A program made the position numbers and the translations under genes. From Pseudomonas sp. GM79 (GTDB lineage Bacteria > Pseudomonadota > Gammaproteobacteria > Pseudomonadales > Pseudomonadaceae), in assembly GCF_000282495.1 (NCBI RefSeq), contig NZ_AKJE01000076.1, positions 62,001 through 126,000 of the forward strand: a stretch of 64,000 nt of DNA. The letters are read 5' to 3'. How positions within the stretch are numbered: position 1 is the stretch's first letter; each line of letters opens with the position of its first letter. This document shows positions 34,181 through 43,250 of the stretch, in pieces. The notes beneath the pieces are model-generated. The model searched no databases and had not been told where the DNA came from. It was given only the letters and a program-made list of their open reading frames with translations.

Positions 34181-35110
34181 TCAAGCATTCGGGCAAGGCA
34201 CCGGTGCCCAGTCGCCCAGGTCCGGGTTTTTGCACATGCTGTTGACTTGAGTGTTGCCTGCGCTGGCGACCTGTTTGCTTTCAGCCTGTTTGGCTTGTGC
34301 GGTCTGCAAGGTTTTCTCGGTGGTGACCGCTTCTTTCGGCACGGTTGGCAGCACCGGTTTTTTCGCCGGTTTCACCGCTTTTTTGCTCTTGGTCGGTGCC
34401 ACGACTGGCGTGGTGTCGGCGGTTGCCACGGTGACCACGTCGGTGCGCTGTACACCGACTTGCTGCAGGTCTTTTTCGTAGGCCTGGGTGTAGTTGTTCA
34501 GGTCTTCGCTGGCTTTACCGTTCACTGCAACGATCAGATCGTTGGACTCTTTGAGGCCTGCGACGATTTCTGCCAGGCGCTTGCGGCCTTCGGTGTCGTT
34601 GACGGTTTTGGCCTTGCGGTCGGCGACCAGTTTGGTGAACGCGTTCTGGTAGCACTGCTGCGAAGTCTTGGCGTATGCGGTGCTGCGGTCGATGTCGGCG
34701 GCGCTTTTGTTGACGTCGGAGGCGTAGGAGGCGATGCGCTGGTTGTCATCGGCGATCTGCTTCTGGCGCTCGGTGTAGTAACCGGCCGCGCCGCCCGCCA
34801 GGGCACCGCCCGCTGCACCGATGGCGGCGTTGCGGCCACGGTTCTCGGAATCGACCAGGGCGCCCAGCAGTGCACCGCCGACAGCGCCGACAGCCGCGCC
34901 GGTGACGACCGACTTGGTCATGTTCGAATCGGTGGCACGCAGGTGCTGCACCGGCTCGTAGCAGTTCGGGTAGTACTCGACCTTGGTACTTGAGGCGACC
35001 TTGGAGGTCGGCGACGTGGCGCAACCGGTCAGTACGGTGCTGAAGCCAACGGCCATCAGCAGCAAGTGACGCTTGGAAAGCGAAGCAAAAGGTTTACGGG
35101 AGGAAAGCAT
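34181..35110 (-). CDS. tagQ: TagQ-like outer-membrane lipoprotein of locus B
   Basis: About 309 residues from the ATG at 35110 (an ATG at 35146 would give a longer N-terminus). The signal peptide ends in lipobox LTGC. A glycine-zipper segment (VTGAAVGAVGGALLGALV, then IGAAGGALAGGAAGYY, about 65-105) precedes a helical region and an Ala/Lys/Thr-rich linker. TagQ holds TagR at the outer membrane in the P. aeruginosa H1-T6SS surface-sensing pathway. It is last in the fha-to-tagQ operon, and 84 bases separate it from tagR. Confidence 0.85.
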   Translation of the reverse strand: MLSSRKPFASLSKRHLLLMAVGFSTVLTGCATSPTSKVASSTKVEYYPNCYEPVQHLRATDSNMTKSVVTGAAVGAVGGALLGALVDSENRGRNAAIGAAGGALAGGAAGYYTERQKQIADDNQRIASYASDVNKSAADIDRSTAYAKTSQQCYQNAFTKLVADRKAKTVNDTEGRKRLAEIVAGLKESNDLIVAVNGKASEDLNNYTQAYEKDLQQVGVQRTDVVTVATADTTPVVAPTKSKKAVKPAKKPVLPTVPKEAVTTEKTLQTAQAKQAESKQVASAGNTQVNSMCKNPDLGDWAPVPCPNA

Positions 35111-35194
35111 AGTTGTGTTCTCTTTTAAGTTTGACCAGCTCAGCACGGCCCACCGCCGCCTGAGTCCCTTCCAAGCTCGCTGTACAACGAACGA

Positions 35195-36922
35195 TCAAGA
35201 CCGCTGGGCGTTCGATGCGAGCAATTCCTTCAATATCGCCGCCGGGTCGGCTCGTCGTTGCTGACGATATTCACCGACATGGCGAACGAATAACGTTGCG
35301 CGCGTTACCAGGCTTTTGCCCAGTACCGGCTTGCGCTCCAACTCTTCCTTGATGCGTTGAAACTGCGCCTGGATCACGGCATCGGTGTAGCGCGTGCCGG
35401 TCGCCAGGTTGTCGATGTAGATCGCCACCGCGCCGTCCAGCGCGCTGCGGCCATTGTCGATGGCGGTAGCGAACAGCTTGGCGCTGGCCTCGTCCTTGGC
35501 GTCCACGGCCTGCTGGCGACTCTTCTGCAAATTGGTCAGGCGGATGTTGTAGTTGTTGACGGTTTCGGCCACCAGGGCCGCCGACTGGATCAGGTTGCCG
35601 GCCGCTTCCTCGCGCTGTTGAGCGATGAGCGAGACGTTGCGCTTGAGCTCTTCGTTGACCAGCCCCAACTCCGCTTGCAGGCGCGGGTCGACGCTGGCAG
35701 CAATGATGCTGTCCAGGCGTTTGGTCGGGTCCTGGGCGTCGTCAATGGCATCGGTCAGCGAAGCCAGCCGACCTTCTTTCTGCCATTGGGCGAACAGTTC
35801 CTTGTAGCGCGAACGTGGCGCCGACAACGCGCCAATCGCCACCCGGAACCCGGTGGTTTCGTTGCTTTGCTCGGTGCCGTCGGCGGCGAACAACGGGTAC
35901 TCGCGACGCATCCCGGTGAACAAGGTGCCCTCGCCTTCCAGGTAGTTGCCGCCCTTGACCACGAAGCCGCCGTAGGTGCCTTGGCGGCGTCCGGCGTGTA
36001 CTAGCTGGAAGGACTCCTGGACCATCTCGGCGGCGTTGCCGATCACGTCGAACAGGCCGATGGGGTTTGGCAGTTTGGTACCGATCGGCATCAGCCGCGC
36101 TGCCTGGCCGGTGCCGCCGGCGACCTGATTGAAGACTGCCCAGTCGGCCAGTGGCCCGTCGCTTTCGCTGCCTTCCAGACGTCGGGGAAACAGGCGCCCT
36201 TCCAAATCCTGACGGCTAATGGCCTGCCCGCCACGGGCAGCAAATTCCCATTCGACCTCGGTCGGCAAGCGCACAAAACCCAGCCCGCCCTCTTCCGCCG
36301 AGGTGCCGCGACCGCTCACCGGCAGCAGGTCCTTGTGGTATTTCATCAGCCAGGCGCTGTACACCGCCGAGAAGCGTTCGGCCTCGAATCGTGACAGCTT
36401 CACCTTGGGCAAACGCCCGGCCATGCCTTGCGGCGCCTCGGCTTGCAGTGCCTCGCAGGCCGGCGCCGGCTCGCCGCTGGCCAACGATTGCGCCTGGGCC
36501 ATGACCTGGGCGTATTGGCGGGCGGTGACTTCGTATTTGCCGATGAAATAGAGCATCGGTTTTAGCGGGGTCTTGGCGTCCGTCTTGGGCATCAACGGCG
36601 TGATGGTCTTGCCCCAATCCTTGGGCAGATCCTTGAGGGTGAACTGGCCGTTGATGAAGTCCCGGCGGTAACCGGAGATGAACGACTGTTGGTAACCGGA
36701 CTCGCCTTCGCTGAAGGGATAGCCGAGGCTGATCTCGCGGTCGTCCAGAGTGCCTTGCGCCAGGATGTAGACGTAACGGAACACCATCTGCCCTTCGCAC
36801 GGCAGCGGCAGGCTGACGTCGTCGGGCAACGGCTTGGGGTTGTCCAGTTTGTCTGTACTTTCATCCGCCCAGACCATGCTGGCCAGGCTCAGCGCCACGG
36901 CGGCGCCCAATAACTTATACAT
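35195..36922 (-). CDS. tagR: TagR-like periplasmic protein with formylglycine-generating-enzyme fold
   Basis: 575 residues from the ATG at 36922, preceded by AAGGAA at 8 bases; that ATG lies within the end of tagS. A signal peptide (LLGAAVALSLASMVWA) is followed by a sulfatase-modifying/FGE-like domain (about 95-370) with YEVTARQYAQVM, RLPTEVEWEFAARGG, GLFDVIGNAAEMV and GFRVAIG. The C-terminal third is helical. TagR acts upstream of PpkA in threonine phosphorylation and is thought to be catalytically inactive as an FGE. Confidence 0.92.
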   Translation of the reverse strand: MYKLLGAAVALSLASMVWADESTDKLDNPKPLPDDVSLPLPCEGQMVFRYVYILAQGTLDDREISLGYPFSEGESGYQQSFISGYRRDFINGQFTLKDLPKDWGKTITPLMPKTDAKTPLKPMLYFIGKYEVTARQYAQVMAQAQSLASGEPAPACEALQAEAPQGMAGRLPKVKLSRFEAERFSAVYSAWLMKYHKDLLPVSGRGTSAEEGGLGFVRLPTEVEWEFAARGGQAISRQDLEGRLFPRRLEGSESDGPLADWAVFNQVAGGTGQAARLMPIGTKLPNPIGLFDVIGNAAEMVQESFQLVHAGRRQGTYGGFVVKGGNYLEGEGTLFTGMRREYPLFAADGTEQSNETTGFRVAIGALSAPRSRYKELFAQWQKEGRLASLTDAIDDAQDPTKRLDSIIAASVDPRLQAELGLVNEELKRNVSLIAQQREEAAGNLIQSAALVAETVNNYNIRLTNLQKSRQQAVDAKDEASAKLFATAIDNGRSALDGAVAIYIDNLATGTRYTDAVIQAQFQRIKEELERKPVLGKSLVTRATLFVRHVGEYRQQRRADPAAILKELLASNAQRS

Positions 36923-38111
36923 CTCGGATTCCTTCAAACGCCTGGATACGCGCCACTCGCCAGCCACCACAGGCCGCCGCCACGACGCTGACGCCGAGCA
37001 CGGCTGCCAAGGCCCACGCGTAGTGATGCGCCAGCAGATGACTGGCGTATTCGCCCGGCGCCTGCGCAAATAAATGGTTCAGGCCCGATTGCGCCAAGCC
37101 ATACAGCCCGGCGCTCAACAGGGCCGCAAGGCCGGCGCTGTACAGCGCCTGCAACACAACAAACAGCAACAGCGCCGCCGTGGAAAACCCCAGCAGGCGC
37201 AACACCGACAACGCTCGACGCTTGCGCTCGACCGCCGCCAGCGCACCGGCAAAAATCGCCGCGAACGCTCCCGACAAAGCCAATCCGGCGATGATCCAGA
37301 ATACGATCGACAGGTTGCGGCTCAGCGATTGCACCTGGGCGATGGCCTGGGCCTGGGTCGAGACCAGCAGATTCTGTGCAGCGAAGTACTGGCGCAGTGG
37401 CTCGACATCCGAGAGACGACGGGCGTACAGACGAAACGCCGGGTACACCCGTTGCTCCGTCACACCCATCGCATCACCTGGCCAACCGAGCGCTGGCACG
37501 GCGCGGCCGTCCCGGTAATCTTCAGCCGCTTCCAGCAAGGCCAACGGTGCGAACAACCCGTCCCGGGCGAAGGTTTCCAGCGGCAGTACGCGCAGCACCT
37601 GGACGCGAGTGCGCTGCGCCTCGCCACGACCGGCTACTTGCCGACCGACACTGGCCTGCAGCCAATCACCGGCTTTGGCCCCGAGCTTTTCGGCGGCGGT
37701 CTGGCTGAGCAGCACCTGATCCAGCCCTTGGGGCACCGACAGACTGCCGAGCAAGGGGTCGTTGGCGGCGGTGGGGATCATTTCGACGGTCACCGTCAAA
37801 GCGCCAGCGGTCAGATCCGCCGTCGCGGCAATCTGCCGGGTGCGCGGCAAGGCGAAAGCCACGTCGTCGCGCCGGCTCAATTGTTCGATAAACGCGAAGC
37901 TGAACCGACCGCCACCCAAGGGAATGATTTCCCGGGTGGCAGGGTCGTTTTCCAAGCGCTCGGTCAAACTGCTGACCAGGCCGAATTTCAAGCCGAACAG
38001 CACCAACAACGGTGCGACCACCGCCACCAGCGCCAGCACCGAACAGGCCGACAGCCACGCGTCGTTGCGGTAATCCTGCCAAGCCAGGGAAGCCACCAGC
38101 GCGCTGCGCAT
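36915..38111 (-). CDS. tagS: TagS ABC-transporter permease (FtsX-like)
   Basis: 398 residues. One N-terminal membrane segment (VLALVAVVAPLLVLFGLKFG), a periplasmic domain (about 45-260) and three C-terminal segments (IIAGLALSGAFAAIFAGAL, LLFVVLQALYSAGLAALL, WALAAVLGVSVVAAACG) give the MacB/FtsX layout. With TagT it forms the inner-membrane ABC unit that passes an envelope signal to PpkA. The stop overlaps the tagR start by 8 bases; the start overlaps the tagT stop by one base. Confidence 0.92.
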   Translation of the reverse strand: MRSALVASLAWQDYRNDAWLSACSVLALVAVVAPLLVLFGLKFGLVSSLTERLENDPATREIIPLGGGRFSFAFIEQLSRRDDVAFALPRTRQIAATADLTAGALTVTVEMIPTAANDPLLGSLSVPQGLDQVLLSQTAAEKLGAKAGDWLQASVGRQVAGRGEAQRTRVQVLRVLPLETFARDGLFAPLALLEAAEDYRDGRAVPALGWPGDAMGVTEQRVYPAFRLYARRLSDVEPLRQYFAAQNLLVSTQAQAIAQVQSLSRNLSIVFWIIAGLALSGAFAAIFAGALAAVERKRRALSVLRLLGFSTAALLLFVVLQALYSAGLAALLSAGLYGLAQSGLNHLFAQAPGEYASHLLAHHYAWALAAVLGVSVVAAACGGWRVARIQAFEGIRDV

Positions 38112-38827
38112 CAGCAGGCCTCCCCGAGGATGGCGGTGACACCGCCATCAACGTCGCGATGACAACTGATGCGCCGCACCTGCAAACCGCTGGCGCGGGC
38201 CAATGATTCGTCGTGGGTGGCGACGACGCAGCACACGCCATGTTCGCGGGCCTGGGTCACCAGCAACTGCATCACTCGTTCCGCGTTCAGCGGATCGAGG
38301 GCGGCGGTCGGTTCATCGGCCAGCAGCAAACGCGGCCCATGGGCCAGGGCGCGAGCGCAACTCACCCGCTGCCGTTGGCCGACGGACAAGTCGCCCGGCT
38401 TCTTGCCCAGTTGATCGACGATATCCAACGCCCCGGCCAAGCGATCCACGCTGCCGTCGTCTTTCAAACCGAGCAGTTTGCGCGACAGGTCGATGTTGCC
38501 GCGCACGTCCAGAAACTCCAGCAGGCCACCGGTTTGCAGCACGTAGCCCAAGTGCCGACGGCGCAGGTCCGCCAAGGCACTTTGCGCCTCTGCGCGCCAC
38601 AGCCCGGTAATGTCCGTGCGGGTTTGGCCGGGCGCAAAATCAAACTGCCCGGCCTGATCCGGAGCCAGCACCAGCGCCAGCAAATCGAGCAAGGTGCTTT
38701 TGCCGCAGCCACTGGGACCGACCACCGCCAGTTGCTCACCGGCACGCAGTTGCAGCCGAGGGATCACCAGGCTGTAGCGCTGACTGCCGACGCCCCGGTT
38801 TTTGTGCACGGCGTTCATGTTCAGCAT
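38111..38827 (-). CDS. tagT: TagT ABC-transporter ATPase
   Basis: 238 residues. Walker A GPSGCGKST, signature LSVGQRQRVSCARAL and Walker B LLLADEPTAALDP with a switch His in THDESLA define a complete ABC ATPase of the LolD/MacB type. The ATG at 38827 overlaps the ppkA stop by one base (TGATG); an ATG at 38818 is also possible. Works with TagS in envelope sensing. Confidence 0.92.
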   Translation of the reverse strand: MLNMNAVHKNRGVGSQRYSLVIPRLQLRAGEQLAVVGPSGCGKSTLLDLLALVLAPDQAGQFDFAPGQTRTDITGLWRAEAQSALADLRRRHLGYVLQTGGLLEFLDVRGNIDLSRKLLGLKDDGSVDRLAGALDIVDQLGKKPGDLSVGQRQRVSCARALAHGPRLLLADEPTAALDPLNAERVMQLLVTQAREHGVCCVVATHDESLARASGLQVRRISCHRDVDGGVTAILGEAC

Positions 38828-41800
38828 CACGGCAGCGTCGACAACGGAACGCGGTACAAGGCATCACCCGGTTCGGCATCGCCGAAACGCACCCAGTTGG
38901 CCAGGTCGTTGTGGAAGGTTTCGTAGAGGCGGATCTTCGAATCCAGCTCGTCGATAAAGTCCTCCTGCTCGGCCACGCTCAACGAAAGCCACAAATCCTG
39001 GGTCATGTTCAGCGACTTGCTGCGGTAGGGCAGCCCTTCCAGGTACTCACCCAGCACCCCGCCATCGGCCAGGTTGCCACCCTTGCGCAAGGCCGAGGGA
39101 TCGCGGCTCATGTAGGCACTGGCGCTGGCGATTTCCTGGAAGAAATTCTTCGGCGAGGTCTGGGTCTTGCGAGCGGCATCGACAATCAGTTTCAGCGATT
39201 GCTGCAAGTCGTTGAGCTGCAACTTGGTCAGCATCACGCACACCTGAAATGCCGGCAGTGCCGGGTTGGTCAGGTCGCGGTCGGCGGTCCAGGCGCTGAC
39301 CAGTTGCGGCGCCTGGCTGGCGGCTTTACGCCCCAGGAAGTCCATGTGCATCGCATAGCCAACGGCCACCGATTTGTCGCTCAGGCTCGACGCGGCGCTC
39401 AGCAGCGGCACGGTTTGCGGCTTGTTGCCACGCACCTGATGCACCAGGTCGGCAAACACCGAACCGATCTCGTCCACCCGCTCACCGAACTTGCGCACAT
39501 CGGCACCCGGCACCGGAATGTACAGGTCGCCGATCTGTGGGTTGGCGTCGGCGGTCAGGGTGCGGTATTGGCTTTGGGCACCGCTGTGGGTTTTCTTGCC
39601 GGCATCGCTGAGCAAGTGCAAGGCGTAGATCTTGATCTGCTTGCCCAGCGCAGCCTGGCGCACTTCGGCCTCGTTCATTTGCGTGGCGGCATACGGGTCG
39701 TTCTTGCGCAAGGCACCGGCATCGGTGACCAACAGAATCAAGCGCCCGCCATAGCCGGACCAGTCCATGCCCTCGACCGCTTCCATCACACCGGCAAACG
39801 CATCTTCGTTGAACGAATGGCTAGAAACCGTGGACGCCTTGACCTGCCGCGCCAGGTCCATGAAGCGCTGTGGGTCGCGGCCCTGGTCCAGGGTGATCAA
39901 GGTCTTGGCGACGTATTCCAGGCCCGGGGTTTTCTGGGTGCTGCTGCGAAACCCCACCAGGCCGAAGCTGACACTGTCCTGCTCGCCCCGCTCGGCGATG
40001 CGGGTTTGCAGTTCGTGTACTACGTCGCGGACCTGATCGATGTAGGGCTGCATGGACACGGTGGTGTCCACGACCAACACCACGGCGGTGCGGAACGCGT
40101 CGGCATTGGCGGTGGTGATGGGTGTGTTGTTGGCTGCGGCCCTTGGAGCATTGCCGGGGTCGATGGACGCCACGTTCAGCAACTGCACCGGCTGGCCGTT
40201 CTCATCGAAGCTCTCGCGCGAATCGAAGATCGGCAACAGGTAAAACTGGTTCTGCGGAACCGCGCTGGCGGCCGGTTCCAGGGCCAGCACCTGCTGGTTG
40301 TCTTCGCGATTCTGCTGGGCCTTGAGCAGCAGGTTTTTTGCCGCCGACGGATCTGCCAGCAACCTCTCCACTTCGCCGGGCTGACGCAGGAACATCACCG
40401 GCGCGCGGCCGGAGCGCTCGGTGAACTTGAGCACCAGGCTTTGCTTCCAGTCGCTGACTTGCGCGGCCGGCAACCAGCCGTCACTGCGCCCGTCGGTGGC
40501 TGCGCCGACACGCAGCCACGGACTGCCATCAACCTCTTTGCGCTGATAGACGTAAAGCACGGAAAACGCCGGCAAGGCCTTGTCAGAGGTGGCCCCCGGT
40601 TCGCTGGCGAGTTTCGCCCCCGGCTTGCTGAGTACCCGCTGGAACAAGGTTTTTTTGCCGGCCATCAGCAGCGGCCGCTGACCGCCATCGACCTCCGTCG
40701 CCACGGGGGGCTTTACGGGTGGCGCCACGGTCGGCGGCGGGCTGGCCGGCGGTGCTGAAACCACCGGCACCTTGGCGTCGGCTTCGCCGTCAGCGGACAG
40801 CCACCAATAACCCGCGCCGCCCAAGACCAGCGCGACGGCCACCGCGACGGCGGCGAGTGCGAACACCGGCCCCTTTCGCTGCTCCGAGACCGTGGACGAC
40901 GGCGTCGGCTTCACAGTCGGCGCAACAGGATTGGATCGAGGTTGTGACTGCGCGGGGCCGGTCGGTATATCGATGGACACCGGCGTCAGTCCCGCCAGGT
41001 CATTGCTCACCGCAATCGGCACTACCGGAATTGGCAATGGCCGGATCGTGGTCGCTTCAACCGATTCCCGAGGCAGATTATCCAGCGCCTGCAACAGCGC
41101 CGCTGCATCCGCGAAACGGTCGGCCGGATCCTTGGCCAACAGCTTGCGCAGCACCTCTTGATAGCGACCGTGGTGCACTGGCAGCTCCGGCAACGGTTCT
41201 GTCAAATGCGCCAGGGCCGTTGAGAGTGCGTCGTTGCCGGTATACGGCAGTTTGCCAACGAGGATTTCGTAGAGCACCACGCCCAGGGCATAAAGATCGG
41301 CTCGGCCATCGATATCCTGGCCGCGCGCCTGTTCCGGGCTCATGTAGCTGGGAGTACCGACAGCGAAACCGGCCTGGGTGAACTGGGTGCGGTCATCCAT
41401 GGACTTGGCGATGCCAAAGTCGGAGAGCACCGCCGTGCCATCGGCACGGAACAGAATATTCGCCGGTTTGACGTCGCGATGAACCAGCCCCAACCCATGG
41501 GCATAGCCCAGGGCCGAAGCGATATGACGGATGTAGATCAGGCCCTGTTCCGGCGTCAGGCCGGCGGCGATGCGCTCCTTGAGCGTGCCGTTGGGCAGGA
41601 ATTCCATGGCCATGTAATACAGTTCACCGACATGGCCGATGTCATGGATGGTGACCGTATGCGGGTGAGACAGGCGCGCCAGGGTTTTACCTTCGCGCAG
41701 GAAGCGCTCGCAGAAACTCGGGTCGGCCGCCAGCGCGGCGGCCATGACCTTCAGCGCCACCTTGCGCTCCAGCGAGCGCTGGGTCGCCAGGTAAACGCTG

Positions 41801-41871
41801 GCCATGGCGCCTTCGCCGATCTCGCCGTCGATGTCATAGCCGGGGATCAGAATGTTCACGGTGGGGTTCAT
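38827..41871 (-). CDS. ppkA: PpkA transmembrane Ser/Thr kinase with vWA domain
   Basis: 1014 residues, close to P. aeruginosa PpkA. Kinase domain (about 10-270): GEGAMASVYLA, ALKVM, HRDVKPANILF and DFGIAKS are intact. A Pro-rich linker leads to one membrane segment (FALAAVAVAVALVLGGAGYW, about 335-355). The periplasmic part has an SH3-like segment (about 405-475) and a von Willebrand A domain from about 590 (VVLVVDTTVSMQPYI). It phosphorylates Fha to trigger H1-T6SS assembly. It overlaps pppA by ATGA and lies between pppA and the tagTSR sensor genes. Confidence 0.95.
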   Translation of the reverse strand: MNPTVNILIPGYDIDGEIGEGAMASVYLATQRSLERKVALKVMAAALAADPSFCERFLREGKTLARLSHPHTVTIHDIGHVGELYYMAMEFLPNGTLKERIAAGLTPEQGLIYIRHIASALGYAHGLGLVHRDVKPANILFRADGTAVLSDFGIAKSMDDRTQFTQAGFAVGTPSYMSPEQARGQDIDGRADLYALGVVLYEILVGKLPYTGNDALSTALAHLTEPLPELPVHHGRYQEVLRKLLAKDPADRFADAAALLQALDNLPRESVEATTIRPLPIPVVPIAVSNDLAGLTPVSIDIPTGPAQSQPRSNPVAPTVKPTPSSTVSEQRKGPVFALAAVAVAVALVLGGAGYWWLSADGEADAKVPVVSAPPASPPPTVAPPVKPPVATEVDGGQRPLLMAGKKTLFQRVLSKPGAKLASEPGATSDKALPAFSVLYVYQRKEVDGSPWLRVGAATDGRSDGWLPAAQVSDWKQSLVLKFTERSGRAPVMFLRQPGEVERLLADPSAAKNLLLKAQQNREDNQQVLALEPAASAVPQNQFYLLPIFDSRESFDENGQPVQLLNVASIDPGNAPRAAANNTPITTANADAFRTAVVLVVDTTVSMQPYIDQVRDVVHELQTRIAERGEQDSVSFGLVGFRSSTQKTPGLEYVAKTLITLDQGRDPQRFMDLARQVKASTVSSHSFNEDAFAGVMEAVEGMDWSGYGGRLILLVTDAGALRKNDPYAATQMNEAEVRQAALGKQIKIYALHLLSDAGKKTHSGAQSQYRTLTADANPQIGDLYIPVPGADVRKFGERVDEIGSVFADLVHQVRGNKPQTVPLLSAASSLSDKSVAVGYAMHMDFLGRKAASQAPQLVSAWTADRDLTNPALPAFQVCVMLTKLQLNDLQQSLKLIVDAARKTQTSPKNFFQEIASASAYMSRDPSALRKGGNLADGGVLGEYLEGLPYRSKSLNMTQDLWLSLSVAEQEDFIDELDSKIRLYETFHNDLANWVRFGDAEPGDALYRVPLSTLP

Positions 41872-42599
41872 GAAGGCACCTTCACGACGATGACGGTGAT
41901 GTTGTCCGGAGCACCACGCATCAGGCCCAGGGACACCAGGCTGCTGGCGATTTCACCGGGTTCGTCGTGGCTCAGAACCTCGCTGATTTCATGGTCCTCG
42001 ACGGTCTTGGTCAGCCCATCGCTGCACAGCAGGTAACTGTCGCCAGGCATCAACAGCAGATCGACCATCGCCAGCTCCAGTTGCGCCCCTACCCCAACAG
42101 CGCGGGTGACAATATTGGACCGTGGATGCACCCGGGCTTCAGCTTCGCTGAGCAGGCCGCTGTCCTGCAGATCCTGAACGTAACTGTGGTCCCGCGAGAT
42201 GCCTTCGAGCAGGCCGTCACGCAGGCGATACAAGCGGCTGTCACCCGCCCACAGGCACACTCCGCGCAAGTCACGCGCCACCAACGCCACCACGGTGCTG
42301 CCCATCATGGTCACGCCGCGGTTGGCGGTTTCTTCACGCACGGCGGCGTTGACCCGCAGCAGGTCGGTTTTCAGCGCCGCGACGTATTCATCCAGCGAAC
42401 GGCCTACGGCAACGTTGCGCAGGCTATCGACGATCAGACTGCTGACGTAGTCGCCCGCCGCGTGCCCGCCCATGCCATCGGCGACCACCCACAGGCCGTT
42501 TTCCGGCCGGTCCAGGCAAGCATCTTCGTTAACCTGGCGGACCATACCGACATGGCTCTTGCTTGCGGACTTGAACGTCTTTCCAACGCTTGGACACAT
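41868..42599 (-). CDS. pppA: PppA PP2C phosphatase
   Basis: 243 residues. PP2C motifs: RQVNEDACLD, VADGMGGHAAGD and SYLLCSDGLTK. It antagonises PpkA by dephosphorylating Fha. The start abuts the tagF stop and its stop overlaps the ppkA start. It resembles the Stp1-like phosphatase at 4588-5316, and both loci pair a phosphatase with a kinase by an ATGA overlap. Confidence 0.95.
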   Translation of the reverse strand: MCPSVGKTFKSASKSHVGMVRQVNEDACLDRPENGLWVVADGMGGHAAGDYVSSLIVDSLRNVAVGRSLDEYVAALKTDLLRVNAAVREETANRGVTMMGSTVVALVARDLRGVCLWAGDSRLYRLRDGLLEGISRDHSYVQDLQDSGLLSEAEARVHPRSNIVTRAVGVGAQLELAMVDLLLMPGDSYLLCSDGLTKTVEDHEISEVLSHDEPGEIASSLVSLGLMRGAPDNITVIVVKVPS

Positions 42600-43250
42600 C
42601 TACACAACACCTTCTTGGCCGAGCAAAAATTGCGCAAAATCAGCGGCGGCCGGCAGGCCCTGGCACCGCAACAAAGCAGGGGCGATACGCTCCGAACCCT
42701 GGCCCCACCAAAGGCTTGCGCCTTCGCAGGCCAGTTCGGCAAGCGCGGTCATTCGCGCCTTCGGGTCGGTGGCATCAAAACGATGCAGGCCGGCAAAACG
42801 GCTGCTTGGCGCGCGTGGCAGGTATGCCGGGCTGCCCAGCGTCTCCAGCCCTGCACCGAAGGCTTCGAAGCTCGCCTCCACGCTCAACGTGCTCAACAGC
42901 AATTGCTCGACTTGCTCAAACCAGACATCCGAGCCGCCCACCACCGACGCCGGATCAGCGTCGTGATCCAGCAGCACCGCGACCGTCAGCGGAAAATACC
43001 GGCCAACCCGATCGATGCTCGGCATCACCACCCCAACGGCGGCTTGCGGCCCACACACACCAGGCCCGAGCATGAAGCGCCACAGCGGACTGACCAGATA
43101 GGCATCCAGCCAACGGTCCCCGAGGCTCTGGCTGGCGAGCAGGCCCGCCGCCAGCCACGAATCCCAGGGGCCGATAAAACTCTGCGGCAAGCCACGGCTG
43201 ACAAAGTCCCCGCGACTGGCCAACTTTCCATAGAAACCCGGCGTGCTCAT
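42600..43250 (-). CDS. tagF: TagF post-translational repressor
   Basis: 216 residues. N-terminal PGFYGKLASRGDFVSRGLPQ and the WLDAYLVSPLWRFMLGPGVC block are TagF hallmarks. TagF restrains H1-T6SS assembly independently of the kinase pathway, in P. aeruginosa through Fha. Here it is a separate protein rather than fused to PppA as in some genera. Overlaps the tssM stop by 4 bases. Confidence 0.93.
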   Translation of the reverse strand: MSTPGFYGKLASRGDFVSRGLPQSFIGPWDSWLAAGLLASQSLGDRWLDAYLVSPLWRFMLGPGVCGPQAAVGVVMPSIDRVGRYFPLTVAVLLDHDADPASVVGGSDVWFEQVEQLLLSTLSVEASFEAFGAGLETLGSPAYLPRAPSSRFAGLHRFDATDPKARMTALAELACEGASLWWGQGSERIAPALLRCQGLPAAADFAQFLLGQEGVV